Source: Dichetophora obliterata (lineage: Eukaryota > Arthropoda > Insecta > Diptera > Sciomyzidae). From it: a stretch of 64,000 bases of DNA. A model generated the notes under the pieces. The model worked only from the letters and a program-made list of their open reading frames with translations, ran no database searches and was not told where the DNA came from. The position numbers were made by a program, and so were the translations under genes. How positions within the stretch are numbered: position 1 is the stretch's first letter; each line of letters opens with the position of its first letter. Where the stretch lies: the NCBI GenBank assembly GCA_963920525.1, contig OY986438.1, forward strand, positions 119,453,720 through 119,517,719, read 5' to 3'. Shown one piece after another: positions 13,391-23,641 of this stretch.

Positions 13391-14077
13391 AATTGCAATT
13401 TAGGTGGGGCAGCAAGACGGAGAAAAATACTTTATTATATAAGCTTCAGATATCATAATATTATTTATGTTAACTTGGCTATATCTTAAAATTCATTGAT
13501 CTCACCGAAAAAGTAATGCGTTCATAGAATAATTACAATTGAAATTTGACAAAATAAATGACATTTTAAATCATAATTTGCTCCAAATAATTTCTTAAGG
13601 GGTATAAACAGTGTAAACGTCTGAATTTTAAGTTTAATCAGTTTAATGGATTCATATCAAGCTTTGTGCATATCTTTAGAACATTAATGCACAATTTAGA
13701 ACATGGGATTAATAAGTACTTAAAAAAAATGCATTTTATTTTTTTTAATGGTACATTTTTACATAATGGTCCTTTGAAAATGGCACCTCTTGAGTCTGGC
13801 CTCAGTGGCGTTGACAGCATTTCGTTCAACTGAGTATCAACTGAGGACAAAAAAGTAATGGGATTCTTAAAATATATATTTTTGGCTATAGCCTGACGTG
13901 GCGGATTATTAAAATAATATTTAGAAAAAAATGGCGCCCATTTGAAAAAAAATCAACATTTTCAAGTGTTTTTCAATATACAGAGTGAATCAAAATAACT
14001 GTCGCACTTGTTTTATGCCATAAATCAAAAGCACTGTGTAAACTTTATTAAACAAAAATTTTTATTTTAAACATTCT

Positions 14078-14293
14078 TTATAACTCTTCGTCATTAAATT
14101 CGAATCTTTCAACATTCGCCATGTGTTTATGTTCGTTAATTTGCTCAGCATTATACCCAAAATAAAAAAGTCCAGGGGGGTTAAGTCAGGAGATGACGGA
14201 GGCCATTCGTAAACATAAAACATGGCAAATTTGCTTTGCACCAGCTTTCAACGATTTTTGCCTTGTGTGCTGGTAAAGAATCATGCTGAAAAC
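14078..14293 (-). pseudogene. maT transposase, C-terminal piece
   Basis: Reading the minus strand: QHDSLPAHKAKIVESW (second catalytic Asp in QHD), then after a one-base frameshift EWPPSSPDLTPLDFF (third catalytic Asp in PLD), ending KHMANVERFEFNDEEL and a stop. The Asp-to-Asp distance is close to the 37 residues of the DD37D/maT group, and the block around AHKAKIV...WC is typical of it. The upstream half of the gene lies beyond the RTE insertion, at 17.28 kb and up. Frameshifted and interrupted, so inactive. Confidence 0.82.
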
Positions 14294-14334
14294 AAAAGTG
14301 ACTACTTACTACTTACTTACTTAATTAGTTGGCG

Positions 14335-16093
14335 CTACAATCGTATGTCGGTCTTGGCCTCATCTAAGAATTTGCGCCAGCCATTTCTGTCTTTCGCTTG
14401 CTGGCACCAGTTGGAAATTCCAAGCTTCGTCAGGTTGTCCTCTACTTGGTCTTTCCAACGAAGATGCGGTCGTCCTCTTCTGCGTTGACCGCCGCTGGGT
14501 ACCGAATCGAATGTTTTCTTCACTGGAGCATCGTCTTTCATGCACTGAACATAACCAAGCCAGCAAAGCCGCTCGATTTTAATGCGCTTGACTATGTCGA
14601 TGTCAGCGTACAGCTCATACAGTTCATCATTCCACCGTATTCGGTACTCGCCATTGATGCAGATTGGTCCGTAGATCTTACGAAGAATCTTTCTCTCGAA
14701 TGCTCCTAAAGTCCTTTCATCTGAGCTGCTCAGCTTCCAGGTTTGTAATGCATAAAGTAGGACGGGAATGATGAGCAATTTGTAGAGAGTGATTTTCGTT
14801 CGTCGAGAGAGGGCTCTGCTTCTCAATTGCCTACTGAGCCCAAAGTAACACCTGTTGGCAAGAATTATTCTTCGTTTGATCTCAATGCTGATGTCGTTGG
14901 TTGAGTTTATGCTGGATCCCAAATAAACGAAGTCCTTCACAACCTCGAAGGAGGTATTGTCAACTGTAACGTGGTTTGCAAGACGCTGGGACTGTTTGTT
15001 TGTTGACACCAAGTATTTCGTCTTATCTGCATTTACTGCCAGACCCATTCGACTTGACTCTCTTTCTAATCTGGAAAATGCTGCACTGACTTCGTGCGTA
15101 TTATGGCCAATGATATCGATGTCATCAGCATACGCAAGCAGCATAACACTCTTGTAGAATATTGTGCCACTACATCTCAGATCAGCAGCTCGATTGATCT
15201 TTTCCATCATTAGGTTGAAAAAGTCGCACGATAAGGACTCACCTTGTCTAAAACCTCGTTTGGTATCAAATGGTGGGGAGAGGTCCTTCTTGATTTGACT
15301 GCGCTTCTGGTGTTGCTCAGTGTCATCCTGCAAAGTCGTATTAGTTTTGCAGGAATACCAAATTCAGACATGGTGGAGTACAGGTACTTTCTTATTGGGC
15401 TGTCGAATGCGGCTTTGTAGTCGACAAAAGGATGGTGGGTGTCAACTTGTTTTTCTTGAGTCTTCTCCAAGATTTGTCGTAGCGTGAAAATCTGGTCGAT
15501 GGTGGACTTTCAAGGTCTGAAGCCACACTGATATGGTCCGATCAGTTCGTTAGCAATGGGCTTCAATCTTTCACATTAAACGCTCGACAGGACCTTATAT
15601 ACGATATTAAGAATTGTCTTATAGTGGGATCGCCTTTCTTGTGGACTGAGCAGAGCACACTGTGATTCCAATCGTTCGGAATGCATTCTTCCAACCATAT
15701 TCTGCAAAGAAGCTCGTGAATGCATTTAAATAGAGCTTCGCTTCCGTTCTTAAACAGCTCAGCAGGTAAGCCATCAGCTCCCGCGGCTTTGTTATTTTTA
15801 AGCTGAAAGCTATTTAAAGCTGTCAGAACTTCATCATAGTCGGGCAGCGGAACCTCAACGCTGTCATCCGCAATTGGGGTTTCCGGGACATCATCTCTAT
15901 TGGTGGGATTGTTGTCAGCGTCGCCATTTAGTAGCTTGGATAAGTCTTCCCTCCATAACGTCAGTGTACTTTGGACATCTGTCACTAGATATCCGTTTCC
16001 ATCCTTGCACGAAGAGGTCTCGGCTTTAAAACCATCGGCAAGGCGTCTTATTTTTTCGAAAAATTTTCGGGCCTCATTCCTGTCACCATACAT
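14335..16093 (-). pseudogene. RTE reverse transcriptase domain (copy B)
   Basis: Minus-strand RT region. The N-terminal connection MYGDRNEARKFFEKIRRL starts at 16,093, and NKAAGADGLPAELFKNG (RT block 1) is at about 15,765-15,815. TKRGFRQGESLSCDFFN near 15,230-15,280 is RT block 4, with Glu where RQGD is usual. YADDIDIIGHN near 15,105-15,140 is the catalytic YADD. The C-terminal RRRGRPHLRWKDQ and NGWRKFLDEAK blocks run to a stop at 14,335-14,337. At least two frame breaks lie between 15,330 and 15,570, so the protein is not made whole. The 14,335-15,333 part is still an open frame of 332 codons, the longest in the window, which suggests fairly recent insertion. Confidence 0.88.
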
Positions 16094-16094
16094 C

Positions 16095-16960
16095 TCAATC
16101 TTCTCCTGCTCGCGCTTTTCTACCTCTCTTTTTTTCCGCCTGAAAATCGGCTGTCTGTTTCGATTGCAGCTTGTCGACGTCTAGCTTTCTCTGTGTAGGG
16201 TTGCGTGTATTCTTAGCTGCGCACAGACGTGTACGGATCTTGGCTGCAATAAGATAGTAATCTGAGTCAATGTTTGCACCACGGATCGTGCGTACATCCA
16301 ATACACTGGAAGAGTGCCTTTCGTGGATTAAAACAAGATCAATTGGGTTTCTGGTTTTTTTGATCAGGGACATCCAGGTGGCCTAATGAATATTGAGATG
16401 ATTGAATCATGTACTACTTACGACCATGTTTCGTGCTGCGGCGAAGTCAATCAACCTCATTCCGTTATCGGAGGTTTTGTCGTGGAGGCTGAGCTTTAAG
16501 ACTGTTGGACCAAATATATTTTCCTTGCCCACCTTAGCGTTGAAGTCACCAAGCACGATTTTACGTCGTGACGGGGGCAGTGCTCGTAAGCATTTTGAAG
16601 GCGCTCGTAGAAAACTTCCTTGATCTCATCGTCCTTGTCTTCTGTCGGAGCGTGCGCACATATTAGGTTTATATTAAAAAATTTAACCTTGATGCGGATT
16701 ATGGCAAGTCGTTCGTTCACAGGTGTGAATCGCAGGACGTGGGGCCGTAGTCTCTTGCCAACTACAAATCCGCATCCAAACTCGTGCTTCTCCGCATGGC
16801 CGCTGTAGTAGATATCACCGAATGCAACCCTGTCCCTTCCATCGCATTTCTTGGATAGCAGTGATATCAGCTTTGTATCTTTCCAAGACATCAGTCAGTT
16901 GGATAGAGGCACCTTCCCAATTAAGTGTTCGGACATTCCAAGTGCATATCCGTAAATCAT
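16095..16960 (-). pseudogene. RTE apurinic-like endonuclease domain (copy B)
   Basis: Minus-strand endonuclease/exonuclease/phosphatase fold. It reads WNVRTLNW near 16,945, ITAIQEMRW with the metal-binding Glu near 16,845, and after a frameshift HEFGCGFVVGKRLRP, INLICAHAPTE and IVLGDFNAKVGKE near 16,530-16,580. The terminal SDHYLV-like motif reads DSDYYLIAAKIR near 16,245-16,275; the catalytic His is replaced by Tyr, whereas the copy at 41.8 kb still has SDHYLV. Breaks near 16,840 and 16,390 separate the frame. The domain nicks target DNA to prime reverse transcription in this element class. Confidence 0.85.
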
Positions 16961-17280
16961 TATCAGTTTTTCGTTTGCGGTAGTCGTCATCAGATTTGGG
17001 GATCAGTTTTCTTCTATTCTTATTTGTTTTCCTTGAAATGATTTTTTATGGGTGGGCTTCACACCCGACGCACAACCTATTTGAAGCCTAGGGGGGCCCG
17101 CCGCTCAGATTAGCCGCCAAACTAACGGTTGTCAGTTTTGACGTTGCCCAGGAAACACCACGTGGAGGTTTGAGTCGACTTGAGGCGATTTCACAAAGAT
17201 TATGCTGGCCTCGCCAGATTGAGACAGTCAGACATGTTACATTGTAAAGTTTCGCCCCCAGACTCCCAAATAAAAATGAC

Positions 17281-17600
17281 CCTCTTCGTAAATTTGCTTG
17301 GCATGCGGCATAAGATAGTTCTTTAAAACATTTTCTAAGTAATATTCCGAATTATTTGGACGCCTTTTTTGATAAGAAGAAGGGGTAATTTGCCTTTTTC
17401 GGAGAAAGCGCCCCAGACCATTATTGCCGAAACATTTTGAAATCTTTCAATGGTTTTTTTTCCTTAAGAAATATCTGCTATGTAAGCAGCGAACACTCTA
17501 TCATTTTGCGAGTTGTGGCTTGCTTGCAAAAATAAGAATTTTTCATCGGAAAATATGATACTGCAACCTGCGTGCCGGCGAAGAATCTCTGCACTTATTT
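17281..17600 (-). pseudogene. maT transposase, central/N-terminal piece
   Basis: Minus strand reads IIFSDEKFLFLQASHNSQN then DRVFAAYIADIS, with the first catalytic Asp in SDEK, then SAIMVWGAFSEKGKLPLLLI, and NYLMPHAKQIYEEGHFYLG just before the RTE insertion. The phrase SDEK...NSQNDRV is typical of maT transposases. It joins to the C-terminal piece at 14,293 once the RTE and one target duplication are removed. There is a stop after ADIS, and the DNA-binding region at the N-terminus is not recognisable. Confidence 0.8.
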
Positions 17601-17932
17601 CCTTTCGCAATATAATTATTATTATTGACACAATTTTTTAAACGGTTCATGCAATAAGTGTACAATTAATGCCAGAGTCGTAAAAAATTAACATATGTTT
17701 TCCAGTGTTGCTTCTTTTTGTGTAATTGGTATTAACATAGGTGCGACAGTTACTTTGATTCACGCTGTAAAATTGTTTCTAAAAAACAATAAAAAAAAAG
17801 TAAAAACAACATAGCTACGTCAGCCTGAAGAGGCCAATTTTCTCAATAAAAGCCATTTTATAAAACCCAAATGGATCGACAACTGCCCTAGTTATGCTGT
17901 AAACCAGTGCTGTAAAAAAAATTATTTTGAGT

Positions 17933-18420
17933 AGGGATGGCAATTAAAATTCATTACTCGAGTAATGTATGAAATGATTAATTGCAATACAAAAAAAAAA
18001 AATAATTGCAATTTTCTGCATTTAATCGATTAATCGGAACTTTCGATTATTTTTGTTTTTAATATTAAAAAAACAAAAAAACTTTTTTATAATGTTTTTG
18101 ATTTATAGATTATATATACAATATATGTAGTTAAATATTCATCATACTCATTTACTTAAATAAATTAATTGAAATATCACCAAAATTGAGAAAAAACTTC
18201 AACAAGCTCATCAGCTTCTTTTGCATGTTTGAGTTTAATATGCTGAATAATGTTGCTCGTGTTCGAATATTTCAATTGTTTTTCGCATAATCTGCATACC
18301 ACGAAGCATGAAATTTCCACTTTGGAAAAATGTTTCCACACTTCACTTCGCACGGGCGCCATTTCAACTCAAGTACAATTATTCTTAAATCTTATAGGAA
18401 TAAATTGGTTTTTTTTTCAA
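17933..18420 (-). mobile_element. hAT element fragment with BED finger
   Basis: TAGGGATGGCAATT at 17,933 has the YARNG-type tip seen at hAT ends, followed by subterminal ATTAATCG/CGATTAAT motifs. The only coding part is the BED finger described next. No matching right terminus was found before the MITE at 18,597, so this is a truncated copy. Confidence 0.55.
18177..18362 (-). pseudogene. BED zinc finger of a hAT transposase (N-terminal fragment)
   Basis: A 61-residue frame starting at ATG 18,362. It has the BED pattern: aromatic VWKHFSK (residues 8-14), CRLC (Cys pair, residues 23-26), then SNTSNIIQHIKLKHAKE with the His pair spaced as HIKLKH. BED fingers sit at the N-terminus of many hAT transposases and bind the transposon ends. 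The frame stops after FSQFW, and no RNase H-like catalytic domain follows on either side. It is therefore an isolated N-terminal exon or a truncated relic. Confidence 0.75.
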
Positions 18421-18596
18421 AATAAATGGCTAATTGAAAAACTTATTTAAAAACATGTAGTTGATAAAATACTTTGAATTATATTAAGGCGAAACTTACT
18501 TTAATTTTTTGTGTTTTGAACAAACATTTGAATATTTTGTCAAATAATAATTTCGTAATAAAATCTTTTTTTATTTAATTTTTCTATTTAAACTTA

Positions 18597-18807
18597 TGGC
18601 GTGTTCGTTTCTCGAAAAAATGTAACATTTTTTCTGCCCTTTTTGGAAATTCTGCCCTGTTGAGAATAAAAATAGTGACATCTAAAATTGAATCGTGTTC
18701 TTTTCGCGAAAATGTTGACATCAAAAGAAGAAAAAATTCAGATTTCTCAAAGATAGCAGAAAGAGAGCAGAAAAAATTCAATTTTTTTTCGGGAAACGAA
18801 AACGCCA
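18597..18807. mobile_element. 211-bp MITE with TTA target duplication
   Basis: Inverted ends TGGCGTGTTCGTTTCTCGAA and TGGCGTTTTCGTTTCCCGAA continue into AAAAA...TTTTTTCTGC on both arms. TTA flanks both sides (18,594-18,596 and 18,808-18,810), which would fit the PIF/Harbinger superfamily; TA is the alternative. No coding potential. Confidence 0.75.
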
Positions 18808-19192
18808 TTAAACAAATCTCTTAGCGAATTTGTTCCTGTGCACTTGTCAGGTAAAAAACCTGCTGGCTTTGGCTGCAAGGATGAGAGGAGTCAGGCCAAA
18901 TTTCGCATATAATTTTCGTGAAATTTGTGCTGAATATTTATATGGAAATGAAAAGAAAGTAGTAATAAGCACCGAATAAATAACAAACCACTACAGATGT
19001 ATTTAACAAAAGATATCTTACGTTTTACTATGTGGATTTTCAATTAGTGAAAATATAACACGACAAGTTAATATGGCTGCTGCTGCACGCAAGATATGGT
19101 GGCTTAAAAGGTTGAAGATTCGCGTTTTATGGCAAACTTATGTCGCTTTTAATCAATTAGTGATCGATAATTTCCAATTAGTGGAAAAGATA

Positions 19193-19929
19193 GGCTAGGT
19201 TAGGTTAAACCGGATGCCTTCGTGAAGGCTCACATAGACCAATTCAGGTCCTTAGTGGTACCGGTAGCGAACAAAAGGAACCTTTGTGTTTGTTTTAAAA
19301 GTCTTTAAAGATTTGCGTTGAGTTCGCAAACCTTAGGAGGGATTCTAGAGACACCCTGGCTACATCTTTAAGCGACGGGAATGTCGATGAGCCTAGGTAT
19401 TTTAGTCTCGATCTAAGTAGGGTGGGGCATGTGCATAGTAGGTGCTCCAGGGTCTCCACTGTGCCCGGTTCCTTGCACTTCCTGCAGTTGTCATCCGTGG
19501 TGATGCCAAGCTTCCTCGCGTGGGCTGCCCACTAGTGTCCTGCAATCTTTGCGCGGGCGTGCCAAGATGAACAGAGTTCGTTTTTCGCATTGTGCATTGC
19601 ACATGATTTTCGAGATTTTGCACGTTGTCGTATCTCTCCATCTACGATTCACTGCTAGTGTGGCTCTTCTTTCGAAGTTCCTGTACAACTCTTGTAGCGG
19701 AGTAAGTACATGTTCTGCGAGTTCTAAATCCAGCCCGGCGCCTTCCTTTGCTAAACCATCTGCCATCTCGTTTCCCTCAATGCCCTGGTGGCTAGGGACC
19801 CAGTAGATGTGCACTCTTTTCGAAGCGCATAGTGCATCTAGTGCATCTCTGCCAGCCTAGACACTTTTGGACTTGATGCTAGCGGAGCGCATGGATTTGA
19901 TCGCCGCTTGACTGTCAACGAAAATGTTG
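19193..19929 (-). mobile_element. 5'-truncated LOA-like non-LTR retrotransposon with RNase H (copy 1)
   Basis: Minus-strand 3' fragment. It holds the RNase H end (IYWVPSHQGIEGNEMADGLA, with catalytic Asp in ADG) and the cysteine-rich tail, and its 3' end consists of GGTTAGGTTAAACCGG (left, + strand). A perfect 11-bp target duplication TGGAAAAGATA lies at 19,182-19,192 and 19,930-19,940, proving a target-primed insertion truncated at the 5' end. Relative to the 53-kb copy it lacks about 27-29 bases near 19,520, which breaks the frame, and it has one fewer 9-base unit in the stretch coding the LDA repeats. Confidence 0.9.
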
Positions 19930-19940
19930 TGGAAAAGATA

Positions 19941-20387
19941 AAATTTTATATTAAATTAAACGCTGCCTAATTTTTTGTCATTTTATTAAGTTTACGAGTC
20001 GACTTTTGGGAAAACATTATTTTATTTTATAAAATGTTTTTACTTTGTCTTCTACTAGTTTACAATGACTTTCAAACATAAATTTGCATATCGTCAAAGT
20101 ATATACCCGTTATTGAATTAAATGCCCATTGCTATGTGTTGCTACGAAGAATTATCTTCGACTAATAAGGGATATCATTCCTAAACATTCGTCAATTTCT
20201 CGTAGGAATAATTTCGTAATTTCTTTCATTACATTCTTAGTATTTACTTAAAAATTTATTCGTAGGTTAACCGTATTCATTATTCGTAGGAGGTACGAAG
20301 TTTTAGTTAAGTTTAGAAAATTTACAACTGAAATCCTTCAGACGGATTTGTCGTTAAATCACCAAATATAAGGAAATGTGTGATTGC
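19941..20387. other. No gene; dispersed repeat portion
   Basis: 20,045-20,185 resembles 1000-1135 in direct orientation. TTCGTAGG/ATTCGTA motifs recur from 20,200 to 20,640 on both sides of the tRNA-like block, suggesting an unrecognised TE that carries the tRNA-like head. Confidence 0.45.
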
Positions 20388-20466
20388 AAGGTGGCCGTAG
20401 CCTACTGGAAGAGTACCTGGCCCATAAGCTAAAGAACCGCGGTTTAAACCCCAGCTAAGCAGAAGG
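20388..20466 (+). repeat. tRNA(Met)-like SINE-head sequence
   Basis: TAGCCTACTGG (A-box-like, 20,398-20,408), an anticodon-loop-like CCCATAA with CAT, and GGTTTAAACCC (B-box-like, 20,441-20,451) are arranged as in a tRNA. The CATAA-GCTAAAG order recalls initiator/elongator Met tRNA. Acceptor pairing is incomplete. Likely pol III promoter of a SINE or a tRNA pseudogene. Confidence 0.5.
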
Positions 20467-20695
20467 TTTTTTTGTAACTAGGTTTAAGGATCATTCGTAA
20501 ATGTATTCGTGCAATATACATTTGTTTTTGTATGAATACGAATAAAATATTCGAAATGTGCACTAAACTACGTCCATTCTACGAATTATATTCGTAGCTG
20601 AAAATTACGAATAATATTTTTTAATTTAACAATACGTATTGAAAAGTGTTTGTGAAACAAGGGTAAATGAAATGATATCGTAAATTATTACACCG

Positions 20696-20723
20696 CACAG
20701 TGTAACGAGTGCGGACAAAAATA
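20696..20723 (+). repeat. Transib 5' terminus resembling a 12-spacer recombination signal
   Basis: CACAGTG (20,696-20,702) is the consensus V(D)J heptamer and fits the Transib terminal motif CACWRTG. It is followed by a 12-base spacer and ACAAAAATA (20,715-20,723), two changes from the RSS nonamer ACAAAAACC. It lies about 520 bp upstream of a Transib coding region in the right orientation. The 5 bases before it are CACCG; Transib makes 5-bp duplications, but the right end is lost, so this cannot be confirmed here. Confidence 0.65.
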
Positions 20724-21216
20724 CAAAAAATCAAAATTTTGTAAATCTGAGTATGAGGTCTTATTAACAATACCTTGACTAAGAAATGTTTAAAATATTA
20801 TCAAAAAGTAAACGTAAATGTAAAAGATATGAGCTGCGAAAGTACAAACTTCAGTTGCATGTATCTTTTTTTGTTATAATATGACTTTTTTTACCTGCTT
20901 ATTTAAATTGAATTATTGAAATAAATATTGATAGCAAGTTAAAATTTTTTGCAATTTCAAGTATGGCAATATTGTTAGCTTAGCAGCACCAAAATTAAAG
21001 CTCTTTTTATGACGTATAGTTTTACCGCTATAAGAAACCATTGTCAAAGAAAAAAGTGAATTTATTTTAAAAACTAAATTTTGAAAGCAAATTAAAACCT
21101 TTAAAAAAACACTTTTTTTTATTTGTTAATATTTTATTTTAAAAAGTATGTACATTAACATATAAAATTTAAAGCTGCGAAAGCCTGCAGGTTTTTAAAA
21201 AATTCAACTTTTTCAG

Positions 21217-22523
21217 TGCCAGCCCAAGTACAAATTCGTGCAATTTTTGATGCTTGGCTGCAAGCTAGCAGCGATGGACAAGACAATGTTTTTAATAAAG
21301 TGAAATTATTTCTGGAACAAATTTTTGAAAACAAATTGGGAGAAAAACAAACATAGGGATTGAGGCTTATTGTTCTAAAATTTAGATCTAATTGGTCAAA
21401 ATCATTTAGAATAAGATCAACTTTTGAAAAAACACATGTTAAGCTGCTTGATTCTTTTTTGATTTATGACGAAAAAGATTTAAATGTTGTAAGTCTAATG
21501 CTTTTTTACATGTTTTGTTGTTGTTTTTGTTATGAATTCTGTTCTAAACATCTGTTTTAAGTTTAGGAGCCAAGCACAAGCAGAGGTAGAGGCAGGCCAA
21601 AAACTTTGTACGAAGATGGATGTGAAAGATCAAAAAGAAGGAGAGTCGAAGACTTGTTACTGCGAATTCTCCAGAAGAGCTGCAAAGGGCAGTTAAAAAA
21701 GTGTCAATACAAGAGATCACACCAATTACTCTTCACAAAACTTTGGCTCTATATATTGATATGTATCTCTCCGTACATAAAAATTGTTTTCCCCTCATAT
21801 TATGCACTTAAAACTGCACGGCAAGGTATTCTACCAAATTCCATTTCAGTAAGAGAAACATTTGTAGGAATAGAATTGCAGGCTTTGCTAAACAAAACAG
21901 CACAAAGCTTAATAGAAGCATATAAAATAAAAACTGAAAGTGGGGATTTGATGGCAGCTCAGGCCATAGTGTCTTTGAGCAGAAGTTTGCTGATGACAAT
22001 TCAACGGATGAATTTTTATTTGTTGTTGCTTTAGTTCCCTTACGATTTTTAAATTGGGCAGATGAAAATGTTATTTGGGAAAATAAAAACATTCATCAAC
22101 GCATTTTTGTCGACCCATTAAATTAATTTTTATGAAAGAAAATACAAAGCTAGTTAAAGAAACGAAGGAGAGTTTAAAAACAGAAATAAATAATCATTCG
22201 ATTTACAACACTGCAAACCAAAATATAAATGTTCACTTTAGAATGAATTTAACTATGGTTGTTAATAGAGCTGTTATTAACGTATTGACATATAATCCTG
22301 CTGCTTGTTCGTGCTTTTTATGTGGAAATCTGCTGATATCGTATACTTACACCAACTTATAACTGGTGTATTCGATTTTCCAGAACTTCTTTCTCTTATA
22401 AATTTTAACACTAACCATAGAAGCAGTCGAAACTCTAACAACTTGATTTATTTACAATTTAGTAGAACAAATTATATGTTGACTGCTCCATTAAATCACA
22501 TGAGTACCTTTGTTAACAACTGA
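21217..22523 (+). pseudogene. Transib (RAG1-like) transposase relic 1
   Basis: Exons read on the plus strand. An acceptor-like TTTTTCAG ends at 21,216. Exon 21,217-21,488 codes an N-terminal region (AIFDAWLQASSDGQ; after an in-frame TAG, LRLIVLKFRSNWSKSF). A 78-bp GTAAGT...TTTAG intron follows (21,489-21,566). Then come EPSTSRGRGRPKTLYEDG, ERSKRRRVEDL, ELQALLNKTAQSL (about 21,870-21,910), DNSTDEFLFVVALVPLRFLN and HFRMNLTMVVNRAVINVLT, and the zinc pair CSCFLCG. These blocks follow the Transib order. The block carrying the first catalytic Asp is missing at about 21,980, and the second Asp site reads MVVNR. Frameshifts occur near 21,655, 21,790, 21,985 and 22,320. The C-terminal half with the catalytic Glu is absent. 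Confidence 0.85.
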
Positions 22524-22633
22524 CAACAAAGATCAACTTAAAAGTAGATTGAAAACTAATGTGTGATTTAGATCTATGTAAACGCATGGTAAGTTGTTAT
22601 GTCTTGTGTTGTCCCTGAGCTCAACCTATATTA

Positions 22634-23639
22634 TGGTGGGTAAATTTTTCGCCCTTATGGTTTTTTTTGGAACCACTTTTATTCGATATCTTTGAGATAT
22701 TTCAATGATATTTGGGTTGGTTCTTAAAATGATTTATTGCGGAGAAAGTGTGAAAAAGCTGTAGTAGCTGAACTCTATTGTTATTGCATGTAATATATCA
22801 TTGTTTTTACCGAAACTTGGCTATCAGACTGTCACTTGTTAACTGAATTGTTCACTGGGTACTGCTTATTTTTCAAGAAATGGCAAAAGTGGATGATCAA
22901 TTTTCGAAGAAAATCATCTTCAGTGATGAGGCACATTTTCACCTTAGTGGATTCGTCAATATGCAGAATTGCCGTATTTGGGCGAATGATAATCCAAGAG
23001 TGATTGTCGAAAAACCAATGCACTCACAAAGAAAGACTGTTTGGTGCGGTTTATGGGTTGGCGGCATCATCGGGCCGTATTTTTTCCGAAATGAGGCCGG
23101 TCAGGCAGTTACTGTGAATGGTGTTCGCTATCGTGAGAAGATAACGTACTTTTTATGGCCCGAATTGGAAGATATGTATGTGGACGATATGTGGTTTCAA
23201 CAGGACGGTGCCACTTGCCACACAGCTAACGAAACAATGGCTCTTTTGCGCGACAAATTCAATGGCCGTGTTATCTCACGTGGTGGCGATGTCAATTGGC
23301 TGCCAAGATCATGTGATTTGACACCGTTGGACTTCTTTCTTTGGGTTATTTGAAAGAAAAGGTGTTCGTCGATAAGCCAGCAACAATTCAAGAGCTAAAG
23401 GATGAGACAATTCGGCACATTAACGGCATAGAACCTCAATTATGCCTCAGCGTCATCGAAAATTTGGACCATAAGATGGAGGTGTGCCGCCGAGGTCGCG
23501 GCGGCCATTTGGCCGATATTTTGTTCCACTCATAATTGAACCATACCAATATTATTATAATAAAAAGAAATGACAATAATTTCCTAAATAATTTGTGTTT
23601 TATTCAAAATCAACATCGGCTCTTAAAATTTAACCACCC
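22634..23639 (+). mobile_element. DD41D (rosa-like) mariner element, internally deleted, inserted between Transib relics
   Basis: Ends TGGTGGGTAAATTTT (left) and, reversed, GGGTGGTTAAATTTTAAG (right) are flanked by TA (22,632-22,633 and 23,640-23,641). About 1.0 kb long, so shorter than a complete element; the N-terminal part of the transposase is missing between about 22,780 and 22,870. See the coding entry for the catalytic region. Confidence 0.85.
22880..23535 (+). pseudogene. DD41D mariner transposase, catalytic domain
   Basis: Catalytic core of an IS630-Tc1-mariner transposase, which cuts and rejoins the element at TA. First Asp in IIFSDEAHFHLSG (residues about 14-26), second in WFQQDGATCHTANE, third in CDLTPLDFFLW; there are 41 residues between the second and the PLD Asp, hence DD41D. 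The frame breaks at about 23,350, where a G is missing from the G-run coding LWGYL, then continues as LKEKVFVDKPATIQELKDE and ends MEVCRRGRGGHLADILFHS. N-terminal helix-turn-helix domains are missing. The copy at 25.75 kb covers the C-terminal half and has a different indel at the same G-run. Confidence 0.87.
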
Positions 23640-23641
23640 TA

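Larger units (their letters stand above)
14303..17271 (-). mobile_element. Near full-length RTE-like retrotransposon (copy B)
   Basis: About 2.97 kb on the minus strand, close to the usual 3.2-kb RTE length. The 3' end at the left is a TAAG microsatellite (CTTACTTACTTA on the + strand at about 14,314-14,325). Flanking it are AAAAGTGAC (14,294-14,302) and AAAAATGAC (17,272-17,280), a 9-bp target duplication with one difference, lying inside the maT transposase gene. The order endonuclease then reverse transcriptase in a single ORF matches RTE. Stops and frameshifts make it a relic. About 300 bp beyond the recognisable endonuclease (16,960-17,271) would be 5' leader or undetected N-terminus. 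Confidence 0.88.
13981..17767 (-). mobile_element. maT-type (DD37D) mariner element, split by an RTE insertion
   Basis: Terminal inverted repeats CAGAGTGAATCAAAATAACT... (left) and, reversed, CAGCGTGAATCAAAGTAACT... (right) share GTCGCAC and are flanked by TA on both sides (13,979-13,980 and 17,768-17,769). Between them are two pieces of a transposase on the minus strand (see 14,078-14,293 and 17,281-17,600). An RTE retrotransposon occupies 14,303-17,271. Without the RTE the element is about 0.8 kb, shorter than a full mariner (about 1.3 kb), so the N-terminal part is also partly lost. Confidence 0.85.

Noticed and set aside
14222..14709. Plus-strand open frames opposite the RTE reverse transcriptase
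   Set aside because: They are antisense shadows of the RT frame, whose YADD and RRRGRPHLRWKDQ motifs are on the minus strand.
18846..18900. Ankyrin-like GLTPLILAAKA on the minus strand
   Set aside because: A single short match without repeat periodicity or an open flanking frame.
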